This document shows positions 43,952 through 54,161 of a stretch of 64,000 nt of DNA, piece by piece (position 1 is the first letter of the stretch; the number at the start of each line of letters is the position of its first letter). The position numbers and the translations under genes are program-made. Where the stretch lies: assembly GCF_004331465.1 (NCBI RefSeq), contig NZ_SJKB01000004.1, positions 62,001 through 126,000 on the forward strand, given 5' to 3'. The stretch comes from Kribbella pittospori (GTDB taxonomy: Bacteria > Actinomycetota > Actinomycetes > Propionibacteriales > Kribbellaceae). The notes below the pieces were generated by a model that had not been told where the DNA came from, ran no database searches, and worked only from the letters and a program-made list of their open reading frames with translations.

Positions 43952-45283
43952 TCAGTTACCCGGCTTGGGCGCCTCGCCCGGAGTCGCGGCCGTGCTCTCG
44001 TCCGACCCGGGTGCGTTGGTGTCGCACGGCGTGGGAGTCGGGCTGGGGGTCTCCGTCGGACTTGCCGTCGGCGTGGGCGTGTCCGTCGGGGTGGGCGTCG
44101 GCGTACAGGTCGTCGGCGGCGGGTCCGAGGTCGGCGGCGTCGTCGGCGGAGTGGTCGTCGGCGGGGGCGTGGTCGTCGGCGGGGTGCTGGTCGTCGGCGG
44201 CTTCGTCGTCGGCGGGGTGCTGGTCGTCGGCGGCTTCGTCGACGACGGCGGCGTGTTCGGCACCTGGGTGGGCGGCTTGCTCGACGGCGGCTTGCTCGTC
44301 GTCCGGCTCGCGGTCGGCGTCGGCGTCGACGGCTGTGCGGTCGGCGTCGGCGTGGGAGTCGTGGTGCCGCCCTCGCGGGTCGGGTCGTTGCTCTGGTCGA
44401 CGTTCCCGTTGTCGTCCACCGGCGGGGTGATGACGCCCGACGTGTCCGGGATCGTCACAGTCTCCTTGCTGTACGACTGCATCCACCGGAGCACGGTCGA
44501 CACATAGTCCATCGAGTGGTTGTAGCGAAGGACTGCCTGCACGAGCCCCTGCGGGTCGGACAGGTTCGCGCCGCCGGAGCAGAGGTAGTCACCGGCCGCC
44601 CGGGCCGCGTCGAAGACGTTGTGCGGATCCTTGACCCCGTCACCGTTGCCGTCCGCTCCGAAGACCTTCCACGTCCCCGGAATGAACTGCATCGGGCCGA
44701 CAGCACGGTCCCACTGCGAGTTCCCGTCGTACACGCCCTGGTCGGTGTCCGCGATAGCGGCCATCCCCGGGCCACCGTCGAGCACCGGGCCGAGGATCTT
44801 GCCGCGGGTGTTCCCGTTGGACTCGACCTTGCCGCCGCTGGCGTGCGCGGACTCGACCTTGCCGATCCCGGCCAGCAGCGGCCAGGTGATGTGGCAACCC
44901 GGCGTCGCCACCGCAAGATCGTTGGCCGCCTTCTGGTACGCCGCCAGCACCGTGCCCGGAATGCCCGACGCGTCACCGGAGATGCCGGGGATCGGCTGCA
45001 CCGTCCCGTCGACGGCGCCGGTCACCGGCACCGAGATCTGGGACTTCTCCTGGGTCGGCAGGCTGCCGTCGGCACCCGGCTGGGTCGGGACGTTGTTGGC
45101 CAGGTCGTCGAACTGCGCGTCCTGGCGCGGCTGGGCCAGCGCGTGCGCGTCGACGATGAACGTGTTCGAGGTCAGGCCGCCGGCGACGAACACGGCGACC
45201 ATCGCGGTCGGAGGAGCCAAGCAGACCCAGGTGGCGGTCAGCTTCCCCCGCCACGTATCCAGGTTCTTGAACTGCTGCCTCAT
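43952..45283 (-). CDS. secreted lytic murein transglycosylase with Thr/Pro tail (copy 2)
   Basis: A 443-residue paralogue of copy 1. N-terminal TM/signal anchor ('CLAPPTAMVAVFVAGGLTSN'), then '[20 protein letters not shown]' with the catalytic Glu, and '[20 protein letters not shown]'. The tail of ~130 residues is Thr/Pro-rich with TTPPTT and PTPTPTD repeats. Spacing and shared catalytic blocks indicate tandem duplication; the tails have diverged. Probable role is peptidoglycan remodelling at the wall. Confidence 0.9.
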   Translation of the reverse strand: MRQQFKNLDTWRGKLTATWVCLAPPTAMVAVFVAGGLTSNTFIVDAHALAQPRQDAQFDDLANNVPTQPGADGSLPTQEKSQISVPVTGAVDGTVQPIPGISGDASGIPGTVLAAYQKAANDLAVATPGCHITWPLLAGIGKVESAHASGGKVESNGNTRGKILGPVLDGGPGMAAIADTDQGVYDGNSQWDRAVGPMQFIPGTWKVFGADGNGDGVKDPHNVFDAARAAGDYLCSGGANLSDPQGLVQAVLRYNHSMDYVSTVLRWMQSYSKETVTIPDTSGVITPPVDDNGNVDQSNDPTREGGTTTPTPTPTAQPSTPTPTASRTTSKPPSSKPPTQVPNTPPSSTKPPTTSTPPTTKPPTTSTPPTTTPPPTTTPPTTPPTSDPPPTTCTPTPTPTDTPTPTASPTETPSPTPTPCDTNAPGSDESTAATPGEAPKPGN

Positions 45284-45505
45284 CCGCGTCCCTCGACGTT
45301 TCCGCAGTGCTGAGTCTTGCCGGGCGTAGGCACGATCTTAGTCGTCACAGGGTCTCGGGCAACCGGTAACGGTGCGCCACTTCATGCAGTAACCGGGTGC
45401 CGTTCCGGCGAGTTCAGCCCTGCGACGGCGAGAGTTCACGCTCCCCACGCCTGATCGACGATAGGGCGCGACGCGGTCCCCGCGCGTCGGGCGAACGGAC
45501 GACAA

Positions 45506-47074
45506 CTACTTGTCGTCACCCAGCATCTTGCGCAGGTCGTCGGGCAACTGGAAGTCGCCGGCGTCCTGGCCGCCACCGCCGAATGCGGCGGGCAGCTGAC
45601 CCGGCTGCGGCGGGGCCGGCTGCGTGTTGCCCTGGTTCGCCCGCTTGGCCGGGTTGCCGGAGCCGCGCTTCTTGCCCTTCTTCTGCTGCTGCTTGGCCTT
45701 CCGCGCGCCACCGCCGCCCATGCCGGGCATCCCTGGCATACCGGGCATCCCCGGCATGCCCTTGCCCGACGCCATCGCGGCCATCATCTTGCGGGCCTCG
45801 AAGAACCGCTCGACCAGGCCGCTGACGGTGGCGACCTCGGTGCCGGAGCCCTTCGCGATCCGGGCCCGGCGGGAGCCGTTGATGATGTTGGGATCGGTCC
45901 GCTCGGCCGGCGTCATCGAGTGGATGACCGCCTCGATCCGGTCGATCTCGCGCTCGTCGAAGTTCTCCAGCTGGTCCTTGAACTGGTTCGCCCCGGGCAG
46001 CATGCCGAAGATCTTGGTCAGCGGGCCCATCTTGCGGACCGACTGCATCTGGGCGAGGAAGTCGTCCAGGGTGAAGTCCTTGCCGCCGCGCTTCTGCAGC
46101 TTGGCCGCGGTCTTGGCGGCCTCCTCGGCGTCGAACGACTTCTCCGCCTGCTCGATCAGGCTCATCACGTCGCCCATGCCGAGGATGCGCGACGCCATCC
46201 GGTCGGGGTGGAAGACGTCGAAGTCCTCGAGCTTCTCGCCGTTCGAGGCGAACATCACCTGGCGGCCGGTGACCTGCGCGATCGACAGCGCGGCGCCACC
46301 GCGGGCGTCACCGTCGAGCTTGGACAGCACGACGCCGTCGAAGCCGACGCCGTCGAGGAAGGCCTGGGCGGTGGTGACCGCGTCCTGACCGATCATCGCG
46401 TCGACCACGAACAGGATCTCGTCCGGCGTGACCGCGTCGCGGATGTCGGCGGCCTGCTTCATCAGCACCTCGTCGACACCCAGCCGGCCGGCCGTGTCGA
46501 CGATGACCACGCTGTGCTGCTTGCTCCGCGCCTCGTCCATCGCCCTGCGGGCCACGTCGACCGGGTCGCCGACGCCGTTGCCGGGCTCGGGCGCGAACAC
46601 CGGCACGCCGGCCCGCTCGCCGACCACCTGCAGCTGGGTCACCGCGTTCGGGCGCTGGAGGTCGGCCGCGACCAGCATCGGCGTCTGGTGCTTGGCCTCC
46701 TTCAGCCACTTGGCCAGCTTGCCGGCCAGTGTGGTCTTACCAGCGCCCTGCAGACCGGCGAGCATGATCACCGTCGGCGGCCGCTTGGCCATCCGCAGCT
46801 CGCGGGTCTCGCCGCCGAGGATGTTGACCAGTTCCTCGTTGACGATCTTGATCACCTGCTGCGCAGGGTTCAGCCCGCCGCGCACCTCGGCGCCGCTGGC
46901 GCGGTCGCGGACCGCGGCGATGAACTCCTTCACCACCGGCAGCGCGACATCGGCCTCGAGCAACGCGATCCGGATCTCCCGCGTCGTCGCGTCGATGTCG
47001 GCGTCGGTCAGCTTGCCCTTGCCGCGCAGATTCTTGAACGCCGTGGACAGACGATCGGAAAGCGTGTCGAACAC
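45506..47074 (-). CDS. ffh: signal recognition particle protein Ffh
   Basis: SRP54/Ffh, 522 residues, the GTPase that binds signal sequences and 4.5S RNA. N domain about 1-85; G domain has G1 'GLQGAGKTTLAGKLAKWL', 'DTAGRLGVDE', 'SKLDGDARGG'; the Met-rich M domain follows, with 'GSRRARIAKGSG' and an MPGMPGMPGMPGM run. Length and order are normal. It precedes rpsP in the standard actinobacterial order, separated here by an 18-kb accessory block. 222 upstream-side bases to the transglycosylase hold no gene. Confidence 0.97.
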   Translation of the reverse strand: MFDTLSDRLSTAFKNLRGKGKLTDADIDATTREIRIALLEADVALPVVKEFIAAVRDRASGAEVRGGLNPAQQVIKIVNEELVNILGGETRELRMAKRPPTVIMLAGLQGAGKTTLAGKLAKWLKEAKHQTPMLVAADLQRPNAVTQLQVVGERAGVPVFAPEPGNGVGDPVDVARRAMDEARSKQHSVVIVDTAGRLGVDEVLMKQAADIRDAVTPDEILFVVDAMIGQDAVTTAQAFLDGVGFDGVVLSKLDGDARGGAALSIAQVTGRQVMFASNGEKLEDFDVFHPDRMASRILGMGDVMSLIEQAEKSFDAEEAAKTAAKLQKRGGKDFTLDDFLAQMQSVRKMGPLTKIFGMLPGANQFKDQLENFDEREIDRIEAVIHSMTPAERTDPNIINGSRRARIAKGSGTEVATVSGLVERFFEARKMMAAMASGKGMPGMPGMPGMPGMGGGGARKAKQQQKKGKKRGSGNPAKRANQGNTQPAPPQPGQLPAAFGGGGQDAGDFQLPDDLRKMLGDDK

Positions 47075-47208
47075 CAGGAACAGTCCGTTCTTCAGAAAAC
47101 CCAGCTCACCCAGACAACTCCCCGAGTCTACCGGGCGCGGTTGACAACCGGAGGGTCAGGCCGCGAGGCTCTAACCGGTCAATCGACCCAGAACGGTTAG
47201 GGGCTCGG

Positions 47209-48093
47209 GTGGGCAAGCAGCGAGTAGTGCTGGACGGACCATCGAACCTGGGTTTGCGGCCACCGGTCAAGGGCGCGGTGCCGGGCTGCTACAAGCTGGC
47301 CGGGGCGTTGCGCGACCAGGGATTGCTGCAGCGGATCAACGCTGCCGACGCCGGCTGTGTCACCCCACCGAGGTACGACCGGGAAGGCTGGAAGCCCGGT
47401 GACGGGGTGTTCAACGCTGAGGCGATGGCGTCGTACACGGTGCGGCTGGCTGACCGGTTGACGAAGTTGTTCGACGACCAGCGGTTCGTGGTGCTGCTCG
47501 GTGGTGAGTGCAGCAACCTGCTCGGGCCGGCGTTGGCGTTGAAGCGGCGCGGGAGGTACGGCGTGGTCTACATCGACGGGCACTCCGACTTCCGGACCGT
47601 CGACAACTCGTCGTACGTCGGGGCAGCGGGAGGTGAAGCGCTCGCGCTGGTCACCGGACGTGGCCAGACGGACCTCACTGATCTCGAGGGACTGTCGCCG
47701 TACGTCCAGGACACGGACGCTGCCCTATTGGGCATTCGGGAGGACGACGAGTACGTCGGTGACGTCGAGGCAGCCGTGATACCGGTGTGGTCTGCGCTCG
47801 AGATCATGGCGGCGCCGGCTGCGGACGGCGTACTGCAGCATCTCGAGCGGGACGAGCTCGACGGGTTCTGGGTGCATCTGGATGTGGACATCCTCGATGC
47901 CGAGGTGATGCCGGCGGTGGACAGCCCCGACCCGGGTGGCATCGACCACTCCCAGCTGCAAGCACTCCTGCGGCCGCTGCTGGCATCAAACAAGTGCATG
48001 GGGATCGACATCGGCATCTTCGACCCTGATCTGGATCCCGACGGGGTCTACGCGGCCGAGCTCACGGACACACTGGTCGCGTCACTCAGCTGA
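47209..48093 (+). CDS. arginase/agmatinase family ureohydrolase
   Basis: A 294-residue ureohydrolase-fold protein. Manganese-site motifs are 'VLLGGECSNLLGP', 'VYIDGHSDF' and 'HLDVDILDAEVMPAVDSPDP', matching the GGxHS / DAHxD / SxDxDxxDP pattern, except that the usual first-motif His (GGDHS) is Cys here (GGECS). That change could weaken one metal site. Substrate could be arginine, agmatine or another guanidino compound. Start is GTG 47209; no clear Shine-Dalgarno. It overlaps the convergent DUF2332 gene by 12 bases. Confidence 0.82.
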   Translation: MGKQRVVLDGPSNLGLRPPVKGAVPGCYKLAGALRDQGLLQRINAADAGCVTPPRYDREGWKPGDGVFNAEAMASYTVRLADRLTKLFDDQRFVVLLGGECSNLLGPALALKRRGRYGVVYIDGHSDFRTVDNSSYVGAAGGEALALVTGRGQTDLTDLEGLSPYVQDTDAALLGIREDDEYVGDVEAAVIPVWSALEIMAAPAADGVLQHLERDELDGFWVHLDVDILDAEVMPAVDSPDPGGIDHSQLQALLRPLLASNKCMGIDIGIFDPDLDPDGVYAAELTDTLVASLS

Positions 48094-49107
48094 CCAGACG
48101 AGTCCTTGACCGTGTGGCTCGGCTCGGCCGAGAGTCCGCCGTTCGCCACCGGGCCAGGTCTGCAGCTCGACCATGACTGCTCGTGGCAACGGCTCGAGGC
48201 GTAGGCGCGCCAGCGGGGTCGACTCGGTGGCCTGAGCGCCGAGATCAGCGAGGTGGTCGTCCACTGCGGCCCGGTCGTCGCGGCTCAGGTACTGCCACAT
48301 GATCGAGTGCCACACCACGGTCACGTGCCCCTGCGACAGCTCGAGGCCGCGCACGAACGAGACGGCGTCCTCCCGTCGTACGTCGGCCGGCACCTGCCGC
48401 GCGATCTCCACCGCACCGCGCAATCGCTCCAGCCGCTGCGCCATGTCCGGCCACACGTACGACGTCAGCGTGCGTGCGCCCTCTGCGGTCAGCGGGTTCA
48501 CCGGAGCGATATCGCTCCCCACCCGCTCGGCGATCCGTAGCTCCGCCGGCTTCAGCGACTGCCCGGTCCAGGCGTCCTCGAACACCACAGGACTGTCGGC
48601 CGGGCCGTACGACGTCCCGTCCGCGGTGTAGCGGAAGTGGTCCGCCCGCAGGTTGAGCCCAGCGCTGGCACCGATCTCGAACAACCGGACCGGCAACGGC
48701 ACGGCCTCGACCAACTGCAGTAGACCGCCATAGAGCGCAGCGGCCCGGCCCACCTCGTTCGTCTGCGGTGGCTGGGTCAGCAACACCCGCAACTCAGCGG
48801 ACCGCGACTGCAGGGTCTGCTCGAACGCCTCCCAGCCCAGCACCGGGTCCCAGGTCCCACCGACGCTCGGATAGAACGCCGCCAGCTCGGGCACCTCTCC
48901 GGCCAGCACCAACCCATGTACGGCGGCCAGCAAGCGCAGAGCGATCGCGTCACCGAATGGGCGATCCTCATAGCCGGCCAGTACGCCGGTCGACACGCCT
49001 CCGACCTCGTAGTCGTCCACGATCAGCCGAAGGAGTTCGGCGTACATCGGGGACCCGAGGTCCTCACACGCAACCGCTTGATGCTGGAACGCCGCTACGA
49101 CATGCAC
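48082..49107 (-). CDS. DUF2332 family protein, 5' end disturbed by a MITE
   Basis: A 341-residue DUF2332 protein: 'AFQHQAVACEDLGSPMYAELLRLIVDDYE' in part, 'LFEIGASAGLNLRADHFRY' (a SAM-methyltransferase-like GxSxGLNL motif) and 'VVWHSIMWQYLS'. The family has no known function; a methyltransferase-related fold is suggested by the motif. The start is placed at GTG 49107, just inside host DNA; the frame stays open to 49224 through the MITE, which would add 39 residues of element sequence. It originally lay about 10 bases after glnD. Confidence 0.75.
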   Translation of the reverse strand: MHVVAAFQHQAVACEDLGSPMYAELLRLIVDDYEVGGVSTGVLAGYEDRPFGDAIALRLLAAVHGLVLAGEVPELAAFYPSVGGTWDPVLGWEAFEQTLQSRSAELRVLLTQPPQTNEVGRAAALYGGLLQLVEAVPLPVRLFEIGASAGLNLRADHFRYTADGTSYGPADSPVVFEDAWTGQSLKPAELRIAERVGSDIAPVNPLTAEGARTLTSYVWPDMAQRLERLRGAVEIARQVPADVRREDAVSFVRGLELSQGHVTVVWHSIMWQYLSRDDRAAVDDHLADLGAQATESTPLARLRLEPLPRAVMVELQTWPGGERRTLGRAEPHGQGLVWSAE

Positions 49108-49120
49108 ACCACTGAGATTA

Positions 49121-49283
49121 GGTCGTGTCTGGTAGTCCCACGCCGTAGCGAGCAGGTGCTCGGTGCGGTGCATCGGTGCGCGGGAGCGAAGGTCTCGATG
49201 CGGCGCATCGTGGCCTTTGCTCACGTGCGGCGAGGTGCCGTGCCGAGTGCCGCGCAGTAGGCGGGGGACTACCAGACACGACC
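49121..49283. mobile_element. 163-bp MITE-like element with ~27-bp terminal inverted repeats, TA flanked
   Basis: GGTCGTGTCTGGTAGTCCC at the left end and its exact complement at the right end form perfect 19-base terminal repeats, extended by CGCC after one mismatch. Both ends abut TA (49119-49120 and 49284-49285), the target duplication of IS630/Tc1-mariner elements. No transposase frame fits in 163 bp. It lies between glnD and DUF2332, and the glnD stop codon spans its right boundary. Confidence 0.85.
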
Positions 49284-51547
49284 TAAGAGGTCAAGCGATC
49301 CAGGACCGTCTTGGCCGTCGTCCGCGCGTCCTCCTCGTCGAGCGGAGCACCCTGCGGATCGGTGAGGTAGAAGACGTCCACGCACTCCGCACCGAGTGTG
49401 CTGACGTGGGCTGACCGGATGTCCGCTCCGGTGAAGGCGATGGCTGCAGTGACGTCGTAGAGCAGGCCCGGGCGGTCGTGTGCTCGTACTTGCAGCACTG
49501 TGGCCGTCTCTGAAGCTCCGGGCAGGAGGTCGACCCGGCTGTCGAGCCGATGCTTCACCGCGGACGAGTCGCGCGCGGCCAAGCGGCGTACCAGGTCAGT
49601 GCTGTCGCGGAGCGCCACGGCAAGCCGGTCACGCAAGCGGATCGGATCAGGCAGCGAGCCCGCAACCGTCCACTGCGAGATACCCAAGCCCTCAACGGAT
49701 GTGATGACAGCGGACCGCACTGCGAGCCGCTCCACCGCCAGCACGGCGGCAACGGTCGACAGCGTGCCCACTTGATCGGGTACGGCGACGTTGATGCGCA
49801 AGTCACCGTGATGGTCGGCCACTGACACGCCCAGCCGTCCTACGCCGACCACCTGATGCAGTGTGGGCACGGGAACTGGCGGAGCATCGGTCCACATGCC
49901 CTCCCCTCCTCCGGACAGCTCGCCACGCACACGACGACACAGTTCACCGACCAGCCGCATCCGCCACGGTGACGCCGCCGCCGGACCAGCAGCCCGCGCA
50001 TCGGCGTACGTCAGTGCCTCGAGCAGGTCCAGCGTCTCGGTGTTGCGGACGATGCCCACGACCAGATCGACTGTCATCGGGTCGTCCAGGTCCCGGCGGG
50101 TGGCGACCTGCGCAAGCATGAGGTGCTGCCGGACCAGCAGCGCGATGGTGTCCGCGTCTGTCTCGGTGAATCCGATGCGGCGAGCAACCGTCCCGGCGAT
50201 CACGGCTCCGGTGACGCTGTGGTCGCCGTCGACCGCCTTGCCCAAGTCATGCAGCAATGCGGAGACGAGCAGGAGGTCAGGACGCCGTACGTCGCGCACC
50301 ATCTTGGACGCCTCGACACACGTCTCCAGCAGATGCCGGTCGACGGTGAAGCGGTGGACCGCGGACTGTGGCGGCCGGAACCGGACCGTGTCCCACTCCG
50401 GCAGGATCCGCGAGATGTAGCCGGCCTGGTCCAACGCCTCCCACACCTCGAGCAGTCCGCTGCCGGCACCCAGCAGAGCGCACAACAACCGCCGTGCCTC
50501 ACCCGGCCACGGCTCGGGCAACGCCAAGGCGCTCCTGGCCAGCCGACCACACACAGCAGGCGACAGGACGAGCTCACGATCCGCCGCAACAGCAGCAGCC
50601 CGCAGCCCAAGTACTGCGTCCCGCTCCGGCCGCGCATCCGGCATCAGTACGACTTCACCTTCGTGCTGACCGACTCCGTCATCCAGCGCCAGCAGCAGAG
50701 GTCCGCCAGTCCGTTGCCGACGCCTGGACCGCGGCGGCCGCGTCATCAGACTCTCCACCCGCCGCCATGACACGTCACACACATGCGCCAGCGTTCGGCC
50801 GGTCGCATACACGTGCCGCAGCAGTTCGTCCCGCCCGTCCAGACCCAGCCCGGCTGCGACCTCACCGGCCAGGTCGGCCACCAGTCGGTCGGTGGAACGA
50901 CCCGCAACCTTGTGCAGCTCGTCCCGGATGTCCAGAAGGTCCAGCCGCGCCCGCTCCACCACCGGATGCGGTACGTCGACCAACCAGGAAGCCACCAAGG
51001 AACGCAGTACGACGGCATCCCGCAGACCGCCGTACGCCTCCTTCAGGTCCGGCTCGGCGAGATGCGCCAGCTCACCTACCGACGTCGCACGGTCCCGGCA
51101 GGCCTGTGCCAGCGCAGGCAACCGCGTCCGCGCCGTACGACGCCAGTCCGCCATCAGCACTGAGCGCAGCTGCAGTGTGAGGTGCGAGTCCCCCGCGACA
51201 TGTCGTGCGTCCAGCAGCCCCAGGGCGACACGGACATCGTCGGCCGCCGCCTGCCGGGCCTCCGCCAACGTCCGGACACTGTGATCCAGCTTGGTCCGCG
51301 AGTCCCACAGCGGATACCAGATCTGTGCCGCCAGCTCGTCCACCCGCGGGTACCCCTCGGCGTGCACGAGCATCACGTCGAGATCGCTGTACGGCGACAG
51401 CTCCTCGCGGCCGTAGCCGCCGACCGCGACCAGCGCGACGCCCTCGGTGGGCACACCGAGGGCGTCACAGGCCTTGGCGAGGAGCAGGTACAGCAGCGCG
51501 TCGGCCTCCTCGGCACGAGCGCGCCGCTGTTCTGCCCGGTTCACCAT
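49283..51547 (-). CDS. glnD: [protein-PII] nucleotidyltransferase GlnD
   Basis: A 754-residue GlnD. The nucleotidyltransferase domain has 'VAVGGYGREELSPYSDLDVM' (GGxGR, SDxD), the HD hydrolase 'VSALLHDLGKAVDGDH', and two C-terminal ACT domains. In enterics it uridylylates PII; in Streptomyces and Corynebacterium it adenylylates GlnK. It is directly downstream of glnK (no gap). The stop (TAG) is formed by the TA flank plus the first base of the MITE; the pre-insertion codon was TAA. Confidence 0.96.
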   Translation of the reverse strand: MVNRAEQRRARAEEADALLYLLLAKACDALGVPTEGVALVAVGGYGREELSPYSDLDVMLVHAEGYPRVDELAAQIWYPLWDSRTKLDHSVRTLAEARQAAADDVRVALGLLDARHVAGDSHLTLQLRSVLMADWRRTARTRLPALAQACRDRATSVGELAHLAEPDLKEAYGGLRDAVVLRSLVASWLVDVPHPVVERARLDLLDIRDELHKVAGRSTDRLVADLAGEVAAGLGLDGRDELLRHVYATGRTLAHVCDVSWRRVESLMTRPPRSRRRQRTGGPLLLALDDGVGQHEGEVVLMPDARPERDAVLGLRAAAVAADRELVLSPAVCGRLARSALALPEPWPGEARRLLCALLGAGSGLLEVWEALDQAGYISRILPEWDTVRFRPPQSAVHRFTVDRHLLETCVEASKMVRDVRRPDLLLVSALLHDLGKAVDGDHSVTGAVIAGTVARRIGFTETDADTIALLVRQHLMLAQVATRRDLDDPMTVDLVVGIVRNTETLDLLEALTYADARAAGPAAASPWRMRLVGELCRRVRGELSGGGEGMWTDAPPVPVPTLHQVVGVGRLGVSVADHHGDLRINVAVPDQVGTLSTVAAVLAVERLAVRSAVITSVEGLGISQWTVAGSLPDPIRLRDRLAVALRDSTDLVRRLAARDSSAVKHRLDSRVDLLPGASETATVLQVRAHDRPGLLYDVTAAIAFTGADIRSAHVSTLGAECVDVFYLTDPQGAPLDEEDARTTAKTVLDRLTS

Positions 51548-53229
<1,682 letters not shown>

Positions 53230-53338
53230 GAGCGTCGTCCTTCCATCGTTCCGGACGTGACCGGCGTCCTCAACCAGGAAGCTCCACAACGCCGGGGAGC
53301 CCGCCCGCCAGCCACACCGCACACGGTGTCGGCGCGCC

Positions 53339-53376
53339 GTTTCAGCCGATCGGTCCGTTTGTTTCAGGCATGTGAC
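53339..53376 (-). promoter_or_regulatory. GlnR-type box upstream of amtB
   Basis: Reading the minus strand: GTCAC-6-GAAAC-6-ACCGA-6-GAAAC, with every spacing exactly six bases, which fits the gTnAC-n6-GaAAC-n6-GtnAC-n6-GAAAC GlnR box. Sites a1, b1 and b2 match; a2 (ACCGA) is poor. Position, 110-147 bases before the amtB ATG, fits activation under nitrogen limitation. Confidence 0.75.
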
Positions 53377-53389
53377 AAAGAGGGCGATC

Positions 53390-53411
53390 AGGTGACATCG
53401 AGGTGACATCG
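53390..53411. repeat. tandem 11-mer AGGTGACATCG x2
   Basis: Two adjacent copies of AGGTGACATCG (minus strand CGATGTCACCT) lie 14 bases beyond the GlnR box and 79 bases before the TetR start. The 11-base period and TCACC core resemble a PHO box; PhoP is known to bind nitrogen promoters in Streptomyces. A TetR operator is the alternative. Confidence 0.5.
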
Positions 53412-53489
53412 CCCAAGGTGTGGCACTCTGGCCTGGACCACACGGGTACGCAGCCGCGCCACTGCGCCCGTCCGACCTGGGGAAACGAA

Positions 53490-54161
53490 ATGGGGACCAA
53501 CCACGGGGTGAGGCCGCGCCGCGGCAGGCCGCGGGACCCGGACGCGGAGCCGAGGATCCGTAGGTACGCCGTGCAACTGCTGCTCGAGCGCGGATTCGAC
53601 GGAATGACGGTCGACGACGTCGCCGAGGCGGCGGGCGTCGGCAAAGCCACCATCTACCGCCGCTGGGCCAGCAAGGAACTGCTGGCCAACGACGCGATGG
53701 CGGAGCTCTTCGACATCCAGATACCGGACGCGGACACCGGCTCGATCGCCGGCGACCTGCGCCAGGTCTACGCCGACGCACTGGCGTTCGTGAACAGCGA
53801 GAACGGCCTGGCACTGATCCGCCTGGCGGTCACGGAGGCGAACCGCGACGAGCGGTCCGCACGGATCTACCGTGAGCTGCTGGACCACCGGATCGAGCTG
53901 ACCCGGGATGCGCTGGAACGGGCCCGCAAGCGCGGTGAGCCGATCCGGACCACGGTGGACCCGGTGCTGATGGTGCAGTGGCTGGCGGGCATCTTCGTCA
54001 TCCGCGCGCTGACCGGCGAGCCGATGCCGGCGCCGGAGGACGCGGACAAACTGGTGGAGTTCACGCTGCGCTGCATTTTCGACAAGGGTTCAGGGGCGAA
54101 TCCCGGGACCAACCGCCAGGCCGGCCACGGCCAGTTCGGTGACCCGGCGGACCCGGCCTGA
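53490..54161 (+). CDS. TetR/AcrR family transcriptional regulator
   Basis: A 223-residue TetR. The HTH is 'GFDGMTVDDVAEAAGVGKATIYRRWASKELL' (residues about 31-61), preceded by a basic 'RRGRPRDPDAEPRIRRYAVQ'. A C-terminal TetR_C-like ligand domain follows. Start MGTNHGVRPR has GGGGAAACGA before it. The gene ends in a 72-base antisense overlap with the convergent beta-propeller gene. Targets are unknown; amtB shares the divergent region but has its own GlnR box. Confidence 0.9.
   Translation: MGTNHGVRPRRGRPRDPDAEPRIRRYAVQLLLERGFDGMTVDDVAEAAGVGKATIYRRWASKELLANDAMAELFDIQIPDADTGSIAGDLRQVYADALAFVNSENGLALIRLAVTEANRDERSARIYRELLDHRIELTRDALERARKRGEPIRTTVDPVLMVQWLAGIFVIRALTGEPMPAPEDADKLVEFTLRCIFDKGSGANPGTNRQAGHGQFGDPADPA

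Noticed and set aside
43965..44507. A + strand Val/Gly-rich frame (and a similar one at 42603-42986)
   Set aside because: It is the antisense reading of the Thr/Pro repeat tails of the transglycosylases; codon periodicity belongs to the minus-strand genes.
45284..45505. A cyclic-di-AMP (ydaO-type) riboswitch before transglycosylase copy 2
   Set aside because: Such switches often precede wall-hydrolase genes in actinomycetes, but the conserved core could not be found by eye in this 222-base gap.
53230..53814. N-terminal extension of AmtB in the open frame
   Set aside because: The added sequence is Arg/Pro/Ser-rich, includes the GlnR box region and overlaps the tetR gene; Amt proteins start just before TM1.
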